Origin: Sphingobacterium thalpophilum
Lineage (GTDB): Bacteria; Bacteroidota; Bacteroidia; Sphingobacteriales; Sphingobacteriaceae
Length of the DNA stretch: 64,000 nt
Assembly (NCBI GenBank): GCA_945878525.1
Contig: CAMCTU010000001.1
Coordinates: 18,504 to 82,503, forward strand
Direction of reading: 5' to 3'
In this document: positions 36,315 to 45,034 of the stretch, one piece after another
Numbering within the stretch: position 1 is the first letter of the stretch
Layout: the number at the start of each line of letters is the position of its first letter
The notes under the pieces: generated by a model
What the model was told of the DNA's origin: nothing
Database searches by the model: none
Seen by the model: the letters and a program-made list of their open reading frames with translations, nothing else
Position numbers and translations under genes: made by a program

Positions 36315-36524
36315 ATTTATTTTAAGGATGTTTCAATATCCCTTTTTTGTATTTGATTATCGTTTATAATTCAATAATACGAATATTTCAGTCAACATCA
36401 TTTAGCATTTAAATTGCTTTATTCATTATACAATTCTTTCTCAAACCTTAAATTTAGTGATTTTATATAGTGCTGATGGGATACTATTCAATGAAATTTA
36501 ATTAATGCAAAAAGAAGGTTTACC

Positions 36525-36538
36525 CGTGTAAGTACCCG
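36525..36538. promoter_or_regulatory. LacI-type operator, site 6 (between murQ and amidohydrolase operon)
   Basis: CGTGTAAGTACCCG fits the operator palindrome. The flanking bases create a tandem ACCCGTGTAA / ACCCGTGTAA direct repeat overlapping it. It ends 51 bases before the ATG at 36590 and 211 bases from the murQ start. Confidence 0.6.
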
Positions 36539-36589
36539 TGTAAAAGTCTTAACTTGGATTTTTGAATTGAATTCCCGTAAAAATTATTT

Positions 36590-37543
36590 ATGTCAGAATA
36601 TATTAACCGCAGAAAATTTGTTAGCAGAACTGCACTATCTGCCGCCGGACTCCTGGTATCTGAACATGTTATGGGCATATCCCGGTCTGGTAGCTCAGAG
36701 GGCGCCACGAGTTTTGAAACTCCGGGCTCAACTTACAATCTGATGAAGGATGTGATGAAATACCGAAAACTAGACTCACACGTGCATGCACACCTATTTG
36801 ATGGGGGACCAGAAGGAAATGTTTCCTTTGCCGACCGTTTGGGGATAGATAAGATGTATATTTCTTTACCGGCATACAGTAGTGAAGGAACGCCCAAAGA
36901 ATTCAGGTCCTACAATGATTTAATGCTTAAATGCATGAAGCAATATCCGGACCGCTTGATCGGACAGTTTACTCTGAACGCGATTTTTCAAAAAGATTCA
37001 TTGGAAGAAATAAAACGCTGTGTAGATCTGGGTATGGTAGGATTAAAAGTATATACCCAGTTAAAAATCAACGATCCATTGTTCTACCCGATCATAGAAA
37101 AGATGATTGATTTAAAGATGATCATTCATATGCATGCTTATGCCCAACTTGGCCTGGGTGGCTATAGGATGAAGTATAATATTGGGATCAGACCACAAAC
37201 ATCAATACCTGAAGATTTTGTAGAAATCGCTCAGAAGTACCCAGAAGCTATGTTCCAGTATGCACATATTGGAGGAGGGGGTGACTGGGAATATGCCTGT
37301 AAAATGTTTGCTAAATACCCCAATATTTATGTGGATACCTCAGGGAGTAATAATGCCGAGAACATGATCGATTTTGCGGTGAAATGCCTGGGAGAAGATC
37401 GCCTTTTCTTTGGATCAGATAATTGCTATTACCAGAGCGTTGGAAAGATACTGGCTTCAAATCTCAGTGAAAATCAGAAGAAAAAGGTCTTTTTTGATAA
37501 TTACAATACTATTTTAAAAAAATCAGGAAGAAATGTTGATTGA
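36590..37543 (+). CDS. Tat-exported amidohydrolase, metal site intact
   Basis: 317 residues of the amidohydrolase-2 TIM-barrel family, with a Tat-type leader (YINRRKFVSRTALSAAG). Metal ligands are visible: DSHVHAH pair, IIHMHAYA, FQYAHIGG and FFGSDNCYY. Lactonase, decarboxylase or amidase activity are all possible. The following amidohydrolase-fold gene overlaps its 3' end by 11 bases, so the products are translationally coupled and may form a complex. The first gene of an operon behind operator 6. Confidence 0.75.
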   Translation: MSEYINRRKFVSRTALSAAGLLVSEHVMGISRSGSSEGATSFETPGSTYNLMKDVMKYRKLDSHVHAHLFDGGPEGNVSFADRLGIDKMYISLPAYSSEGTPKEFRSYNDLMLKCMKQYPDRLIGQFTLNAIFQKDSLEEIKRCVDLGMVGLKVYTQLKINDPLFYPIIEKMIDLKMIIHMHAYAQLGLGGYRMKYNIGIRPQTSIPEDFVEIAQKYPEAMFQYAHIGGGGDWEYACKMFAKYPNIYVDTSGSNNAENMIDFAVKCLGEDRLFFGSDNCYYQSVGKILASNLSENQKKKVFFDNYNTILKKSGRNVD

Positions 37544-38339
37544 TATTAATGCATATGTCGGTCACTGGCCATTTATGCAGCTTAAGTATAATACCTGTGA
37601 TGCCCTTCTTGAACGAATGAGCAAATTTGGAGTGGATATTTCGGTAATCAGTAACCTGAATGGAATTTTTTATAAAAATACACAGTCGGCAAACGAAGAA
37701 TTGTTCGAAGAGATCAAATCAAAAGCAAAATTTCGTGATCGCTTTATTCCATTTGCAGTCATCAACCCAATTTATGCCGGCTGGCGTGATGATCTGGATG
37801 TATGTATTAACAAATATGGGTTTAAAGGAGTTAGAATCTATCCAAAATACCATGATTTCGAAATTCTGGACACGGCATGTATTGAACTGGTAAAGCGGGT
37901 TCGCGATTATGCATTACCAGTTGCTTTTAATTTCAGGATGGTCGATAGCCGGCAACGTTCTTGGATCGACACTTCTTATGTTAAGGATAATGTAATCAGG
38001 GAATGGAATCTCAAGAATATTCTGCCAATAATAAAAGCTGTTCCAGATGCGAAATACATGGTTCTGAACTTTGCCAATGCAGCAACACTTAATGCTGAGG
38101 AGTTGGCACTGATTAAGAACACAGATTTGTTATTTGATACTTCTGGCAGGACGATAACAAATATGTCTGATTTTTTGAAAAACTATGGATATGATAAGTT
38201 TGCATTTGGTACCCATTCCCCAATTCTGGATTATCTTACCGGATTATTGCGAATAGAATCATTAAGTCCTGGAGAAGCTGATGAACTAATGAAAGAAATG
38301 CTAAGATCTGGAAATGCTAAAAAATTATTATCTATTTAA
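37533..38339 (+). CDS. Amidohydrolase-fold protein lacking the usual metal ligands
   Basis: 268 residues, no signal peptide, starting inside the end of the previous gene. The fold is recognisable (FIPFAVINPIYAGW, GFKGVRIYPKYHD, FAFGTHSPILDYLTG). However, the usual ligands are replaced: the N-terminal HxH is INAY, the mid-barrel histidines are at FNFRM and LNFANA (asparagine), and the final aspartate is in a THSP context. It may be a metal-free or structural member, or use a different site. Loss of a signal while its coupled partner is Tat-exported is notable; hitch-hiking through Tat with the partner is conceivable but unproven. Confidence 0.65.
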   Translation: MLIDINAYVGHWPFMQLKYNTCDALLERMSKFGVDISVISNLNGIFYKNTQSANEELFEEIKSKAKFRDRFIPFAVINPIYAGWRDDLDVCINKYGFKGVRIYPKYHDFEILDTACIELVKRVRDYALPVAFNFRMVDSRQRSWIDTSYVKDNVIREWNLKNILPIIKAVPDAKYMVLNFANAATLNAEELALIKNTDLLFDTSGRTITNMSDFLKNYGYDKFAFGTHSPILDYLTGLLRIESLSPGEADELMKEMLRSGNAKKLLSI

Positions 38340-38412
38340 TTGTTAATCAATTATTTATATTACTTAAATAGATTAGTTATTTTATAATTTCCTCTTTTAA
38401 AATTAAAGTATT

Positions 38413-39417
38413 ATGAGACTTTTTTATTTATTGATGTTCTTTTCCTCTGTTCATATAAGTTCATTTGGGCAGGTACAGGAAAGGATTGCAGACTGGGTTC
38501 TTGAAACTCCAAATGCCACATGGCAGGCCAGGGATTCACAGGGTGAGCTGGTTTACAAAAACAAACTATGGATATTTGGAGGCTGGTTCAATTCACATGA
38601 AGCACCACCGCGAGACGTATGGAGCTCCTCTGATGGTAAAATCTGGAAAAATCATACGAATTCTGCACCATGGATACATAGCGACCTGTCGATGTCAATT
38701 ACATTCAAAAATAAAATGTTTATGATGGGAGGCTGGTACAATGGACGTCTTAAGGGCCATTCAGCAAGTAATAAGGTATGGACCTCCAAAAATGGGATTA
38801 ACTGGAAGCTTGAAACCAATCAGGCAGCCTGGTCACCGAGAATAGCCGCTGCTATAGTAGAATTTAAGGGAAAAATTTGGTTGCTTGGTGGTACTGAGAA
38901 CTACTATTTTGGAGATCAAACCAGTCTTAAGAATGATATCTGGTACACTTCAAATGGTCGGGACTGGAATTTAGCTACTGCTGATGCAGGCTGGTCGCCC
39001 AGGGCATATCATCAGGCTGCTGTTTTGAACGGAAAAATTTATGTCTTTGGGGGCGGGAATTACGTTCCAGACTATCATGCTAAAAATGATGTTTGGAGCT
39101 CTGATGATGGTATTCACTGGACCAAACTGACCAGTGCTGCACCCTGGCATGAGCGATTATGGTTTTCGTCGGTTGTCTATCGCGAGCGGATATGGGTCAT
39201 AGCAGGATGGTCAAATAATCCATATAAAAATCATTCAGATGTTTGGAGTAGCAAAGATGGAATTACCTGGGAAGAGTTTAAATCAGAAAAAGTATGGAAA
39301 GGCCGTCATGAACAATCAGCCTTTATATTTCAGGATAAAATATGGATAGCAGGAGGTATGACTCCACCATTGGTTAATGATGTTTGGTCATTGAAACTTC
39401 CGCAGGACTGGAGGTAA
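38413..39417 (+). CDS. Exported kelch-like beta-propeller
   Basis: 334 residues, signal peptide ending SSFGQ. Five clear units repeat the pattern (D/K)VW-S-S-x-DG-xx-W (WSSSDGKIW, WTSKNGINW, WYTSNGRDW, WSSDDGIHW, WSSKDGITW), and a closing DVWSLK supplies the sixth blade. Each unit is followed by an R-x(n)-FKxKIWLLGG strand set. This is kelch/galactose-oxidase-type propeller architecture, but I see no copper or thioether site of galactose oxidase, so binding is more likely than oxidation. It ends the + strand run before two - strand genes. Confidence 0.75.
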   Translation: MRLFYLLMFFSSVHISSFGQVQERIADWVLETPNATWQARDSQGELVYKNKLWIFGGWFNSHEAPPRDVWSSSDGKIWKNHTNSAPWIHSDLSMSITFKNKMFMMGGWYNGRLKGHSASNKVWTSKNGINWKLETNQAAWSPRIAAAIVEFKGKIWLLGGTENYYFGDQTSLKNDIWYTSNGRDWNLATADAGWSPRAYHQAAVLNGKIYVFGGGNYVPDYHAKNDVWSSDDGIHWTKLTSAAPWHERLWFSSVVYRERIWVIAGWSNNPYKNHSDVWSSKDGITWEEFKSEKVWKGRHEQSAFIFQDKIWIAGGMTPPLVNDVWSLKLPQDWR

Positions 39418-39482
39418 AAGCGCATTAAGCTAAATGTAGAAAGCTCAAAGCCAATATCGAAACATAGAGTACGATGATAATC

Positions 39483-39586
39483 TGATTTTCAATGCACCAA
39501 TATATTACTGGCAACAGGAAATACTCTGACTCAGCAATGGATATGTGATTTTCAATGAACCATTATATTGCTGACAGCAGATAACT
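39483..39586. repeat. Imperfect direct repeat between converging genes
   Basis: TGATTTTCAATGCACCAATA at 39483 recurs as TGATTTTCAATGAACCATTA at 39546, and similarity continues for about 40 bases (TATTACTGGCAACAGGAAA versus TATTGCTGACAGCAGATAA). The repeat period is 63 bases. It lies in the 180-base gap between converging genes, and the end of copy 2 resembles the CTGACATCAGACA... text at about 6200. Function unknown; possibly the relic of a small intergenic repeat family. Confidence 0.6.
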
Positions 39587-39599
39587 GGCAACTAAATAA

Positions 39600-40508
39600 T
39601 TAAGCTTTTCTGGAAAATCCGCTTGTTATTTCATTTGAAGTCACTGTGTACTGACCATACATTTCAAAAAAGAGCAGAGCTCCATTAGTTTGCAGTAAAC
39701 CTGCCTGAGTCTCTCTCGATTCCATACCTGTTGTACAATCGCGAATTACACTTACCTGATATCCCCGATAATTCATTTGTAATACACCGTAATCTCTGGT
39801 GATCATACAAGCATTTGTATTAAATCCAGCAAAGAACAGGAAAAGTATACCTTTTTGTTTACAATACTGGTGCAATTCCTCTCCGTATGCAACAACTGCT
39901 TCATTTTTCAGGGGTAAAACCTTAGGGTGAAAAGTCAGTGGTGCAAGTGCATTACGTTCAGCCTCTTTTGGTGTAAAAGGTCGTCTATAAGCATTATATG
40001 GACCACTTAAATTACGAAATTCTTTAGGTGGCCAGCTATCAGGAACTGGTTTTAGTTCGGTCTCTGTCATCAGTTTAACCCAGTTTGGATGTGTTTTTGC
40101 GACTGGGGGTGATGGACAGTGGATTACTTCCATTCCGTATTCTCTACAACTTTTTAATAAAGGAACATATTTTTCATTAATAATCTTTTCTGCCCTTTCT
40201 TCGGGTTCCTTCAGATAATGACGCTGCCATACATCAAGTAAAACAAGCGCACATTGAGAAACCGGAATATTCCAGTCGAGGCTTGCCTGTTTGGTATTAA
40301 GTTCAAGCCATTCTTCACCTTGATCCACAATCCAGTTATGAAATCTGGGTTTTATATGAAGCTTTTCATTACTGATTGAATGTTCGAGTGAATTCAGACT
40401 ATCTTCTGTAATTGCAGGAATCGTCATTCCAATTCCTAATGCGGTCCCGAGTCCTCCCAATGAGCTTTTTTTAATAAAATCGCGTCTTGATGTATCTTTT
40501 GCAGCCAT
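39600..40508 (-). CDS. Tat-exported isochorismatase-family cysteine hydrolase
   Basis: 302 residues from the ATG at 40508 (the track uses a TTG three codons earlier). The N-terminus TSRRDFIKKSSLGGLGTAL is a Tat leader. The hydrolase domain shows the catalytic Asp in ALVLLDVWQ, a lysine in the FHPKVLPL segment and the nucleophile in NTNACMITRDYG, so the Asp-Lys-Cys triad seems complete. The family hydrolyses amides (nicotinamide, N-carbamoyl compounds) and, less often, enol ethers. Export is unusual. It is the second gene of a - strand operon after the alpha/alpha-barrel gene, 57 bases downstream of it, under operator 7. It may release an amide-linked group from a sugar acid (inference). Confidence 0.78.
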   Translation of the reverse strand: MAAKDTSRRDFIKKSSLGGLGTALGIGMTIPAITEDSLNSLEHSISNEKLHIKPRFHNWIVDQGEEWLELNTKQASLDWNIPVSQCALVLLDVWQRHYLKEPEERAEKIINEKYVPLLKSCREYGMEVIHCPSPPVAKTHPNWVKLMTETELKPVPDSWPPKEFRNLSGPYNAYRRPFTPKEAERNALAPLTFHPKVLPLKNEAVVAYGEELHQYCKQKGILFLFFAGFNTNACMITRDYGVLQMNYRGYQVSVIRDCTTGMESRETQAGLLQTNGALLFFEMYGQYTVTSNEITSGFSRKA

Positions 40509-40565
40509 AATTATCAACGATAAAATTGAATTTAATAAATTTCTGGATTAATAGTTATTCCTGCC

Positions 40566-42128
40566 TTATTTAGAAGCTGATGAAATCGCTTTCATTTTGC
40601 GTTCCCACCTTAATAATTCTGCTGTAAATGCAAGATTTTCTTTAGCCCTGTTCAAATAGGTCTTACGGATTTCATAATACACTTCCGGATTATAAGCCGC
40701 CAATTCCAGCCATCCATGAAGAATAGGGAAGTATGCCCCATGGTCGCCACCTTTTCCATCAACAGCCCTTCGAATCCCGCTTCTGTCTGGAAGAATCACA
40801 TTCCTTAACAAGGTATTTGAAAATCTGAGGGCATCCTCTTTAGTAAATACTATTCCGGCGCGGTTGGCAGCAGTTACCATCGCGATATCAAGCACTCCAT
40901 GTGAGCTGTCTTCAACATTTGGAGAGCCTTTGTAAATCATAACATTTGAAGAAAGCATATCCTCAGGTTTCCATCCTATGGTAGTCATAGGTTCATACCA
41001 ATAGGTCCATACATATAGATTTGACTCCTGATTATACTGCAAACGATTTTTTAACAGTCTTGCCATCTTTTCAGAGCGTTCCAGATATTCCTTTTTGCCG
41101 GTTAAACGATATAATGCAAGTTGAGAACTTGTATGCATACCTAGAAAATTGATAGGTTGGCCTACATTGTCAGCTGGAAATGATTCACCTCGTTCGCAGG
41201 TTAAATAATAACCCTCACCCTGATTTGGTCCATTTCGCCATAAGCGGGCTGATGCATCAAGATAAGATTCTTCAGCCGCTTTTATAAAGCGTTCAGCAGC
41301 TGGCCTTAGCTCTGTTAATTCACTTTTTTGTTTTACGATTTCGGCCAATCTGAGAAGTGGGTGATAGATGATACCCAGATAACCTGAATAAGCAAGTGTA
41401 ATAGGCTCTAAGCTTATACTTTGTGCAATAGGTATAGTAGATCCTGTGACTTTAACTCTGATCAGATTTGATTTAGTATCAGCATAATCTCCCGAACGGG
41501 TCGAATAAGGCGATAATGGATCATTAACTATTTTTTCAATGAATCTTTCATCATTAGGATTTAGACTCAGATTAAAAAAAGTCTCATTTCTTTTCCAAAA
41601 ACTGTTGGTTATCTTAAGATTACAAAGACCAGTTTTTGAATCCGGGATCAGTTCAACAATGGTCAGGTTATTGTTTGCATAAGTTGTGGAGCGAATATCT
41701 ACTGCAATCTTGCCACTTGCATTTAGCAATTTACCTTTTGCAACAACATATTTTAATCCCATGCTCCATGCTGGTCTGATTTTTCCAGAACCATCGCTTA
41801 CACCCAGTATATCATCACGATGGGTCAGCATACGATCACCCCGTCGTGCAACCTCCTTCAGATAAGTCGGATCATCTGTAGCTTCATACATATCTACAAG
41901 TGTTTCAAGTGTAGCAGCTTCGCCCCATGCCAAAGCACTGCCATCCGGTCTGGCATCCCATGGATCTGATTCAGGAAGCTTAGAGATTAGCAAATCTACT
42001 CTGGCTCGTGATATTTCTATCGAATCTACCCAAAAATCTGGGTGTATTTTTATTTCTGAATTTATCTCATATCCTGAAGCTCGAAATGATATAGTTATCA
42101 ACAGAGAAATAAGGAATATGTTTTTCAT
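40566..42128 (-). CDS. Exported alpha/alpha-toroid protein, possible glycan-active enzyme
   Basis: 520 residues with a signal peptide ending RASGYE. The body is mostly helical with toroid-like repeats (ETLVDMYEATDDPTYLKEVARRGDRML, LALYRLTGKKEYLERSEKMARLLKNRL) and a central beta-rich insert (about 130-225). This resembles D-glucuronyl C5-epimerase C-terminal or GH88/GH105-like (alpha/alpha)6 barrels, but I cannot assign a family or catalytic residues. WYEPMTTIGWKPEDM and DSSHGVLDIAMV may line the cleft. It starts 50 bases from operator site 7, divergent from lacI, so it is a strong regulon member. A uronate hydrolase or epimerase role is only a guess. Confidence 0.65.
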   Translation of the reverse strand: MKNIFLISLLITISFRASGYEINSEIKIHPDFWVDSIEISRARVDLLISKLPESDPWDARPDGSALAWGEAATLETLVDMYEATDDPTYLKEVARRGDRMLTHRDDILGVSDGSGKIRPAWSMGLKYVVAKGKLLNASGKIAVDIRSTTYANNNLTIVELIPDSKTGLCNLKITNSFWKRNETFFNLSLNPNDERFIEKIVNDPLSPYSTRSGDYADTKSNLIRVKVTGSTIPIAQSISLEPITLAYSGYLGIIYHPLLRLAEIVKQKSELTELRPAAERFIKAAEESYLDASARLWRNGPNQGEGYYLTCERGESFPADNVGQPINFLGMHTSSQLALYRLTGKKEYLERSEKMARLLKNRLQYNQESNLYVWTYWYEPMTTIGWKPEDMLSSNVMIYKGSPNVEDSSHGVLDIAMVTAANRAGIVFTKEDALRFSNTLLRNVILPDRSGIRRAVDGKGGDHGAYFPILHGWLELAAYNPEVYYEIRKTYLNRAKENLAFTAELLRWERKMKAISSASK

Positions 42129-42177
42129 ATCGGCTAAATTTTGTTTTTGATTGCTAATTTCTTAAATATCTGATAAA

Positions 42178-42191
42178 CGGGTACATTAACG
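42178..42191. promoter_or_regulatory. LacI-type operator, site 7 (shared lacI / toroid-gene promoter)
   Basis: CGGGTACATTAACG keeps the outer CG...CG and GGTA/TTAA-like arms. It lies between the divergent toroid gene (start 42128, - strand) and the regulator gene, as expected for autoregulation. Confidence 0.65.
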
Positions 42192-42297
42192 AATGTATTA
42201 AAAAAATGAAATGTTTACAATAATTTGATTTGAAAAGCCAGGGATAAAGATTACTATTGTGCAAATAGGTCTCCACAAAGTATTTTTGAAATTTGTC

Positions 42298-43359
42298 ATG
42301 AAAAAGCGAGTTAATGAACTTACGGGAGTAAAAGAAATTGCCAGAAGGGCTAATGTTTCAATTGCTACCGTTGACCGCGTGCTTCATAACAGAAAAGGGG
42401 TTTCCAAACAAACCAAGGAAAAGATTCTCGGTATAATTGAGGAATTAAATTACGAGCCTAACCTGCTTGCACAAAGGCTTGCCTCCAGAAAAATCCTTCG
42501 TTTAGCTACCCTGATACCTGGAATTTCAAAGGAAACCAGTTTCTGGGATGCCCCATTGAAAGGCATAGAGCAGGCTGATAAAGAAATCAAGCAGTTTGGA
42601 ATTATTATTGATAAATATTTCTACGATCAGAATAAAATTGAATCTTTTGTTGATCAAACAAAGATTATTCTTGAAAGTAACCCTGATGGAATTTTACTTG
42701 CACCTTCTTTTGTTGAAGAGTCCGTCAGGTTTACAGATAAATGTAGGGAATTGAATATTCCATATGTTCTGATTGATTCAGATCTGCCCAATGGCGACAG
42801 CCTGAGTTATATCGGGCCAAATCTGTATCATAGCGGCTATCTTGCTGCGCATTTGGTAAGTTACCTTGCTACAAACAATGAGAAAATACTTATAGTAAAT
42901 ATTTCTAGGGAGATCGACAATCATCACCATATTTTGAAAAAAGAAGAGGGATTTAGGGCCTATTTTGACAAGCATAAAAAGCCAGATAGTATTTTGAAAA
43001 TTGATATCAAAGATACTGATCCTAAATCAATTGAAAAGTATTTGAGCAATACCTTTGCTGAGCATAAGGATATCAGGATTGTTTTTGTAACTAATTCAAG
43101 AGTGTCCAAGGTCGCGCATTTTATTGATAACTTTAAAAAGGATGTAATTCTGATAGGGTATGATTTTCTGAAAGAGAATATTGAGTACATGGATAGAGGA
43201 GTTATCGACTTTTTAGTTTGTCAGAAGCCGAAACAGCAGGGTTACATGGGACTAATGTCACTTTATCAGCACCTCGCTTTCTCTTCTCCAATAGAGAAGA
43301 TTTATTTTATGCCTATAGATATTCTGACCAAAGAGAACAGTGCATTCTATAGAAATTAG
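42298..43359 (+). CDS. LacI-family transcriptional regulator
   Basis: 353 residues from the ATG at 42298; the track's GTG start adds 13 residues ahead of the HTH with no conserved text. The N-terminal LacI HTH is complete: VKEIARRANVSIATVDRVLHNRKGVS, followed by the hinge region NYEPNLLAQRLASRK. The rest is a periplasmic-binding-protein-type effector domain (LATLIPGI, DGILLAPSF, IPYVLIDSD, YIGPNLYHSGYLAA, CQKPKQQGYMGL). LacI regulators bind palindromes with a central CG through a hinge leucine, which matches the eight operators found here. It is the only HTH regulator inside the main locus. The ligand is unknown, presumably a sugar from the pathway. A hairpin follows the gene. Confidence 0.92.
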   Translation: MKKRVNELTGVKEIARRANVSIATVDRVLHNRKGVSKQTKEKILGIIEELNYEPNLLAQRLASRKILRLATLIPGISKETSFWDAPLKGIEQADKEIKQFGIIIDKYFYDQNKIESFVDQTKIILESNPDGILLAPSFVEESVRFTDKCRELNIPYVLIDSDLPNGDSLSYIGPNLYHSGYLAAHLVSYLATNNEKILIVNISREIDNHHHILKKEEGFRAYFDKHKKPDSILKIDIKDTDPKSIEKYLSNTFAEHKDIRIVFVTNSRVSKVAHFIDNFKKDVILIGYDFLKENIEYMDRGVIDFLVCQKPKQQGYMGLMSLYQHLAFSSPIEKIYFMPIDILTKENSAFYRN

Positions 43360-43385
43360 ATTCCCTTCATCTCTGTAAGTTTTAA

Positions 43386-43413
43386 ACCTGCGGGAATAAA
43401 CTCCCTTGCAGGT
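43386..43413 (+). terminator. Hairpin after lacI
   Basis: ACCTGCGGGA pairs with TCCC-TT-GCAGGT across a 6-base loop with a 2-base bulge, 26 bases after the stop. The T run comes only about 20 bases later, so the assignment is moderate. Confidence 0.5.
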
Positions 43414-43472
43414 ATATTCATTTAACAACTACCTTTTTTTAAGAAAAATTGATATAAAAAACAGATTAAACC

Positions 43473-44873
43473 ATGAGAATTATCTTAAGATCCGTATGTA
43501 CTTTTCTTTTTTGTTTCAGCATTTTTTTATTTAATAATAACCTTGGTGTTCTTGCATCAGATTTATATCCAAATACTGTTCAGGGTCAATTGAAACTTGC
43601 AGCATTTGATGTAGATGCAACTCCACCGGTTGGCAGCAGTTTAACATATGATCCGATGATCAATAGCTGGGATTTGGGTTTGAGGGCAAAAGGTATTGTG
43701 ATCTTAGGTGCCGGCGAACCAATTGTAATGTGCTCAGTAGATTGGATTGGTATTGCAAATGATAGTCAGGATGAATTTAAACGCATCATGGCTGAAGCGG
43801 CAGGTACTATTCCTTCGAGAGTGGTAGTACATGCTATTCACCAGCATGATGCACCGACTTCTGATTTTGGTGCAGAGAATATGCTCAAAACAGCTGGTTT
43901 AAGTACACTGGCATTTGATGGGAGCTATGCAAGAGATTTGATTCAACGTATTGGGCAGGCTATTCGTAAATCGATTACTAACGCTGTACCTTTTACACAT
44001 ATTGGAACCGGTCAGGCTGAGGTTTATAAGGTAGCCTCAAATCGCAGGATTCTTGGTCCAGATGGAAAAGTTAAGTATACCCGAACCTCAGCAACAAAAG
44101 ACTCTGTTATTCGAGCAGCTCCTGAAGGACTAATTGACCCAATGGTTTCTCTGATCAGCTTTTGGAATAATGACAAACCATTGGCAGTACTTAGTTATTA
44201 TGCGTCTCATCCACAAAGTTATTACCGCACTGGTATTTCCAATCCGGATTTCCCCGGGATTGCGCGATTTATGCGTCAGCTGGCAGTTCCTGAAGCTTTG
44301 CACATTCACTTTAATGGGGCCGGAGGTAATTTAACAGCCGGAAAATATAATGACGGTGCTAAAGAAAACAGGCTGATCCTAGCAGAGCGACTGGCGGACG
44401 GAATGAAGCGCGCCTGGGATAATACCAAACGTGTTCCGGTAAGTCCGGCTTCTGTGAAATGGAGTGTTGAACCTATAACCTTAAAGCCAGCGGAAGGTAT
44501 ACATAACCTCGAAGCAGCGATGAAAACTCAGACTTCTGTATTTTTATCTAACAATCTATCCAAGCTAGTCTGGTTAAAACGCTTGGAAGCAGGTAAAAAG
44601 ATTGATATTTCTTTGCTTAGTATCGGAAATACACGAATTCTGCATCTTCCGGGTGAGCCTTTTGTGGAGTATCAACTTGCTGCAAAAGCCGCGCGGCCGG
44701 ATCTGTTCCTGGCTGTTGCTGGATATGGCGACTATGCTGTTGGTTATATTGGCACTGCCATAGCTTATTCGCAGGGAGGTTATGAAACCGGTCAGGCTTC
44801 TGGGGTAACTGCCGAGGCTGAAGGAGTCTTAATGAAAGCAATAAATAAACTGTTAACTGGAAAATCCAAATAA
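43473..44873 (+). CDS. Exported neutral/alkaline ceramidase-fold hydrolase, second copy
   Basis: 466 residues with a signal peptide (ends GVLASD). Family features: AAFDVDATPPVGSSL at the N-terminus, VVVHAIHQHDAP with the zinc histidine pair, YYASHPQSYYRTG with the later histidine, and ISNPDFPG. It is quite divergent from the copy at 20317, so probably not a recent duplicate. No operator lies directly upstream; it starts about 60 bases after the lacI hairpin. The aminotransferase downstream has its own operator (site 8). An amide-cleaving role on an N-acylated sugar would suit the locus, but lipid amidase cannot be excluded. Confidence 0.75.
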   Translation: MRIILRSVCTFLFCFSIFLFNNNLGVLASDLYPNTVQGQLKLAAFDVDATPPVGSSLTYDPMINSWDLGLRAKGIVILGAGEPIVMCSVDWIGIANDSQDEFKRIMAEAAGTIPSRVVVHAIHQHDAPTSDFGAENMLKTAGLSTLAFDGSYARDLIQRIGQAIRKSITNAVPFTHIGTGQAEVYKVASNRRILGPDGKVKYTRTSATKDSVIRAAPEGLIDPMVSLISFWNNDKPLAVLSYYASHPQSYYRTGISNPDFPGIARFMRQLAVPEALHIHFNGAGGNLTAGKYNDGAKENRLILAERLADGMKRAWDNTKRVPVSPASVKWSVEPITLKPAEGIHNLEAAMKTQTSVFLSNNLSKLVWLKRLEAGKKIDISLLSIGNTRILHLPGEPFVEYQLAAKAARPDLFLAVAGYGDYAVGYIGTAIAYSQGGYETGQASGVTAEAEGVLMKAINKLLTGKSK

Positions 44874-44916
44874 GTTCTGATACTTTTTGTTTTATTGTCT
44901 AATTTGTAAATAATTT

Positions 44917-44930
44917 CGGTAACGTACACG
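44917..44930. promoter_or_regulatory. LacI-type operator, site 8
   Basis: CGGTAACGTACACG shows the right half exactly (CGTACACG) and a degenerate left half. It lies 104 bases before the ATG of the second exported aminotransferase. Confidence 0.6.
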
Positions 44931-45034
44931 CATATTTTTATCTTAGAATATATTTTTTAACTCAATAGCTGTTTTGAGTTGAAGAATGGATCTGAATTTA
45001 CATTCATCCCAGAAATCTGGATAAACATAACTTA

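Noticed and set aside
39483-39586. CRISPR array
   Set aside because: Only two imperfect copies, no regular spacers and no cas genes.
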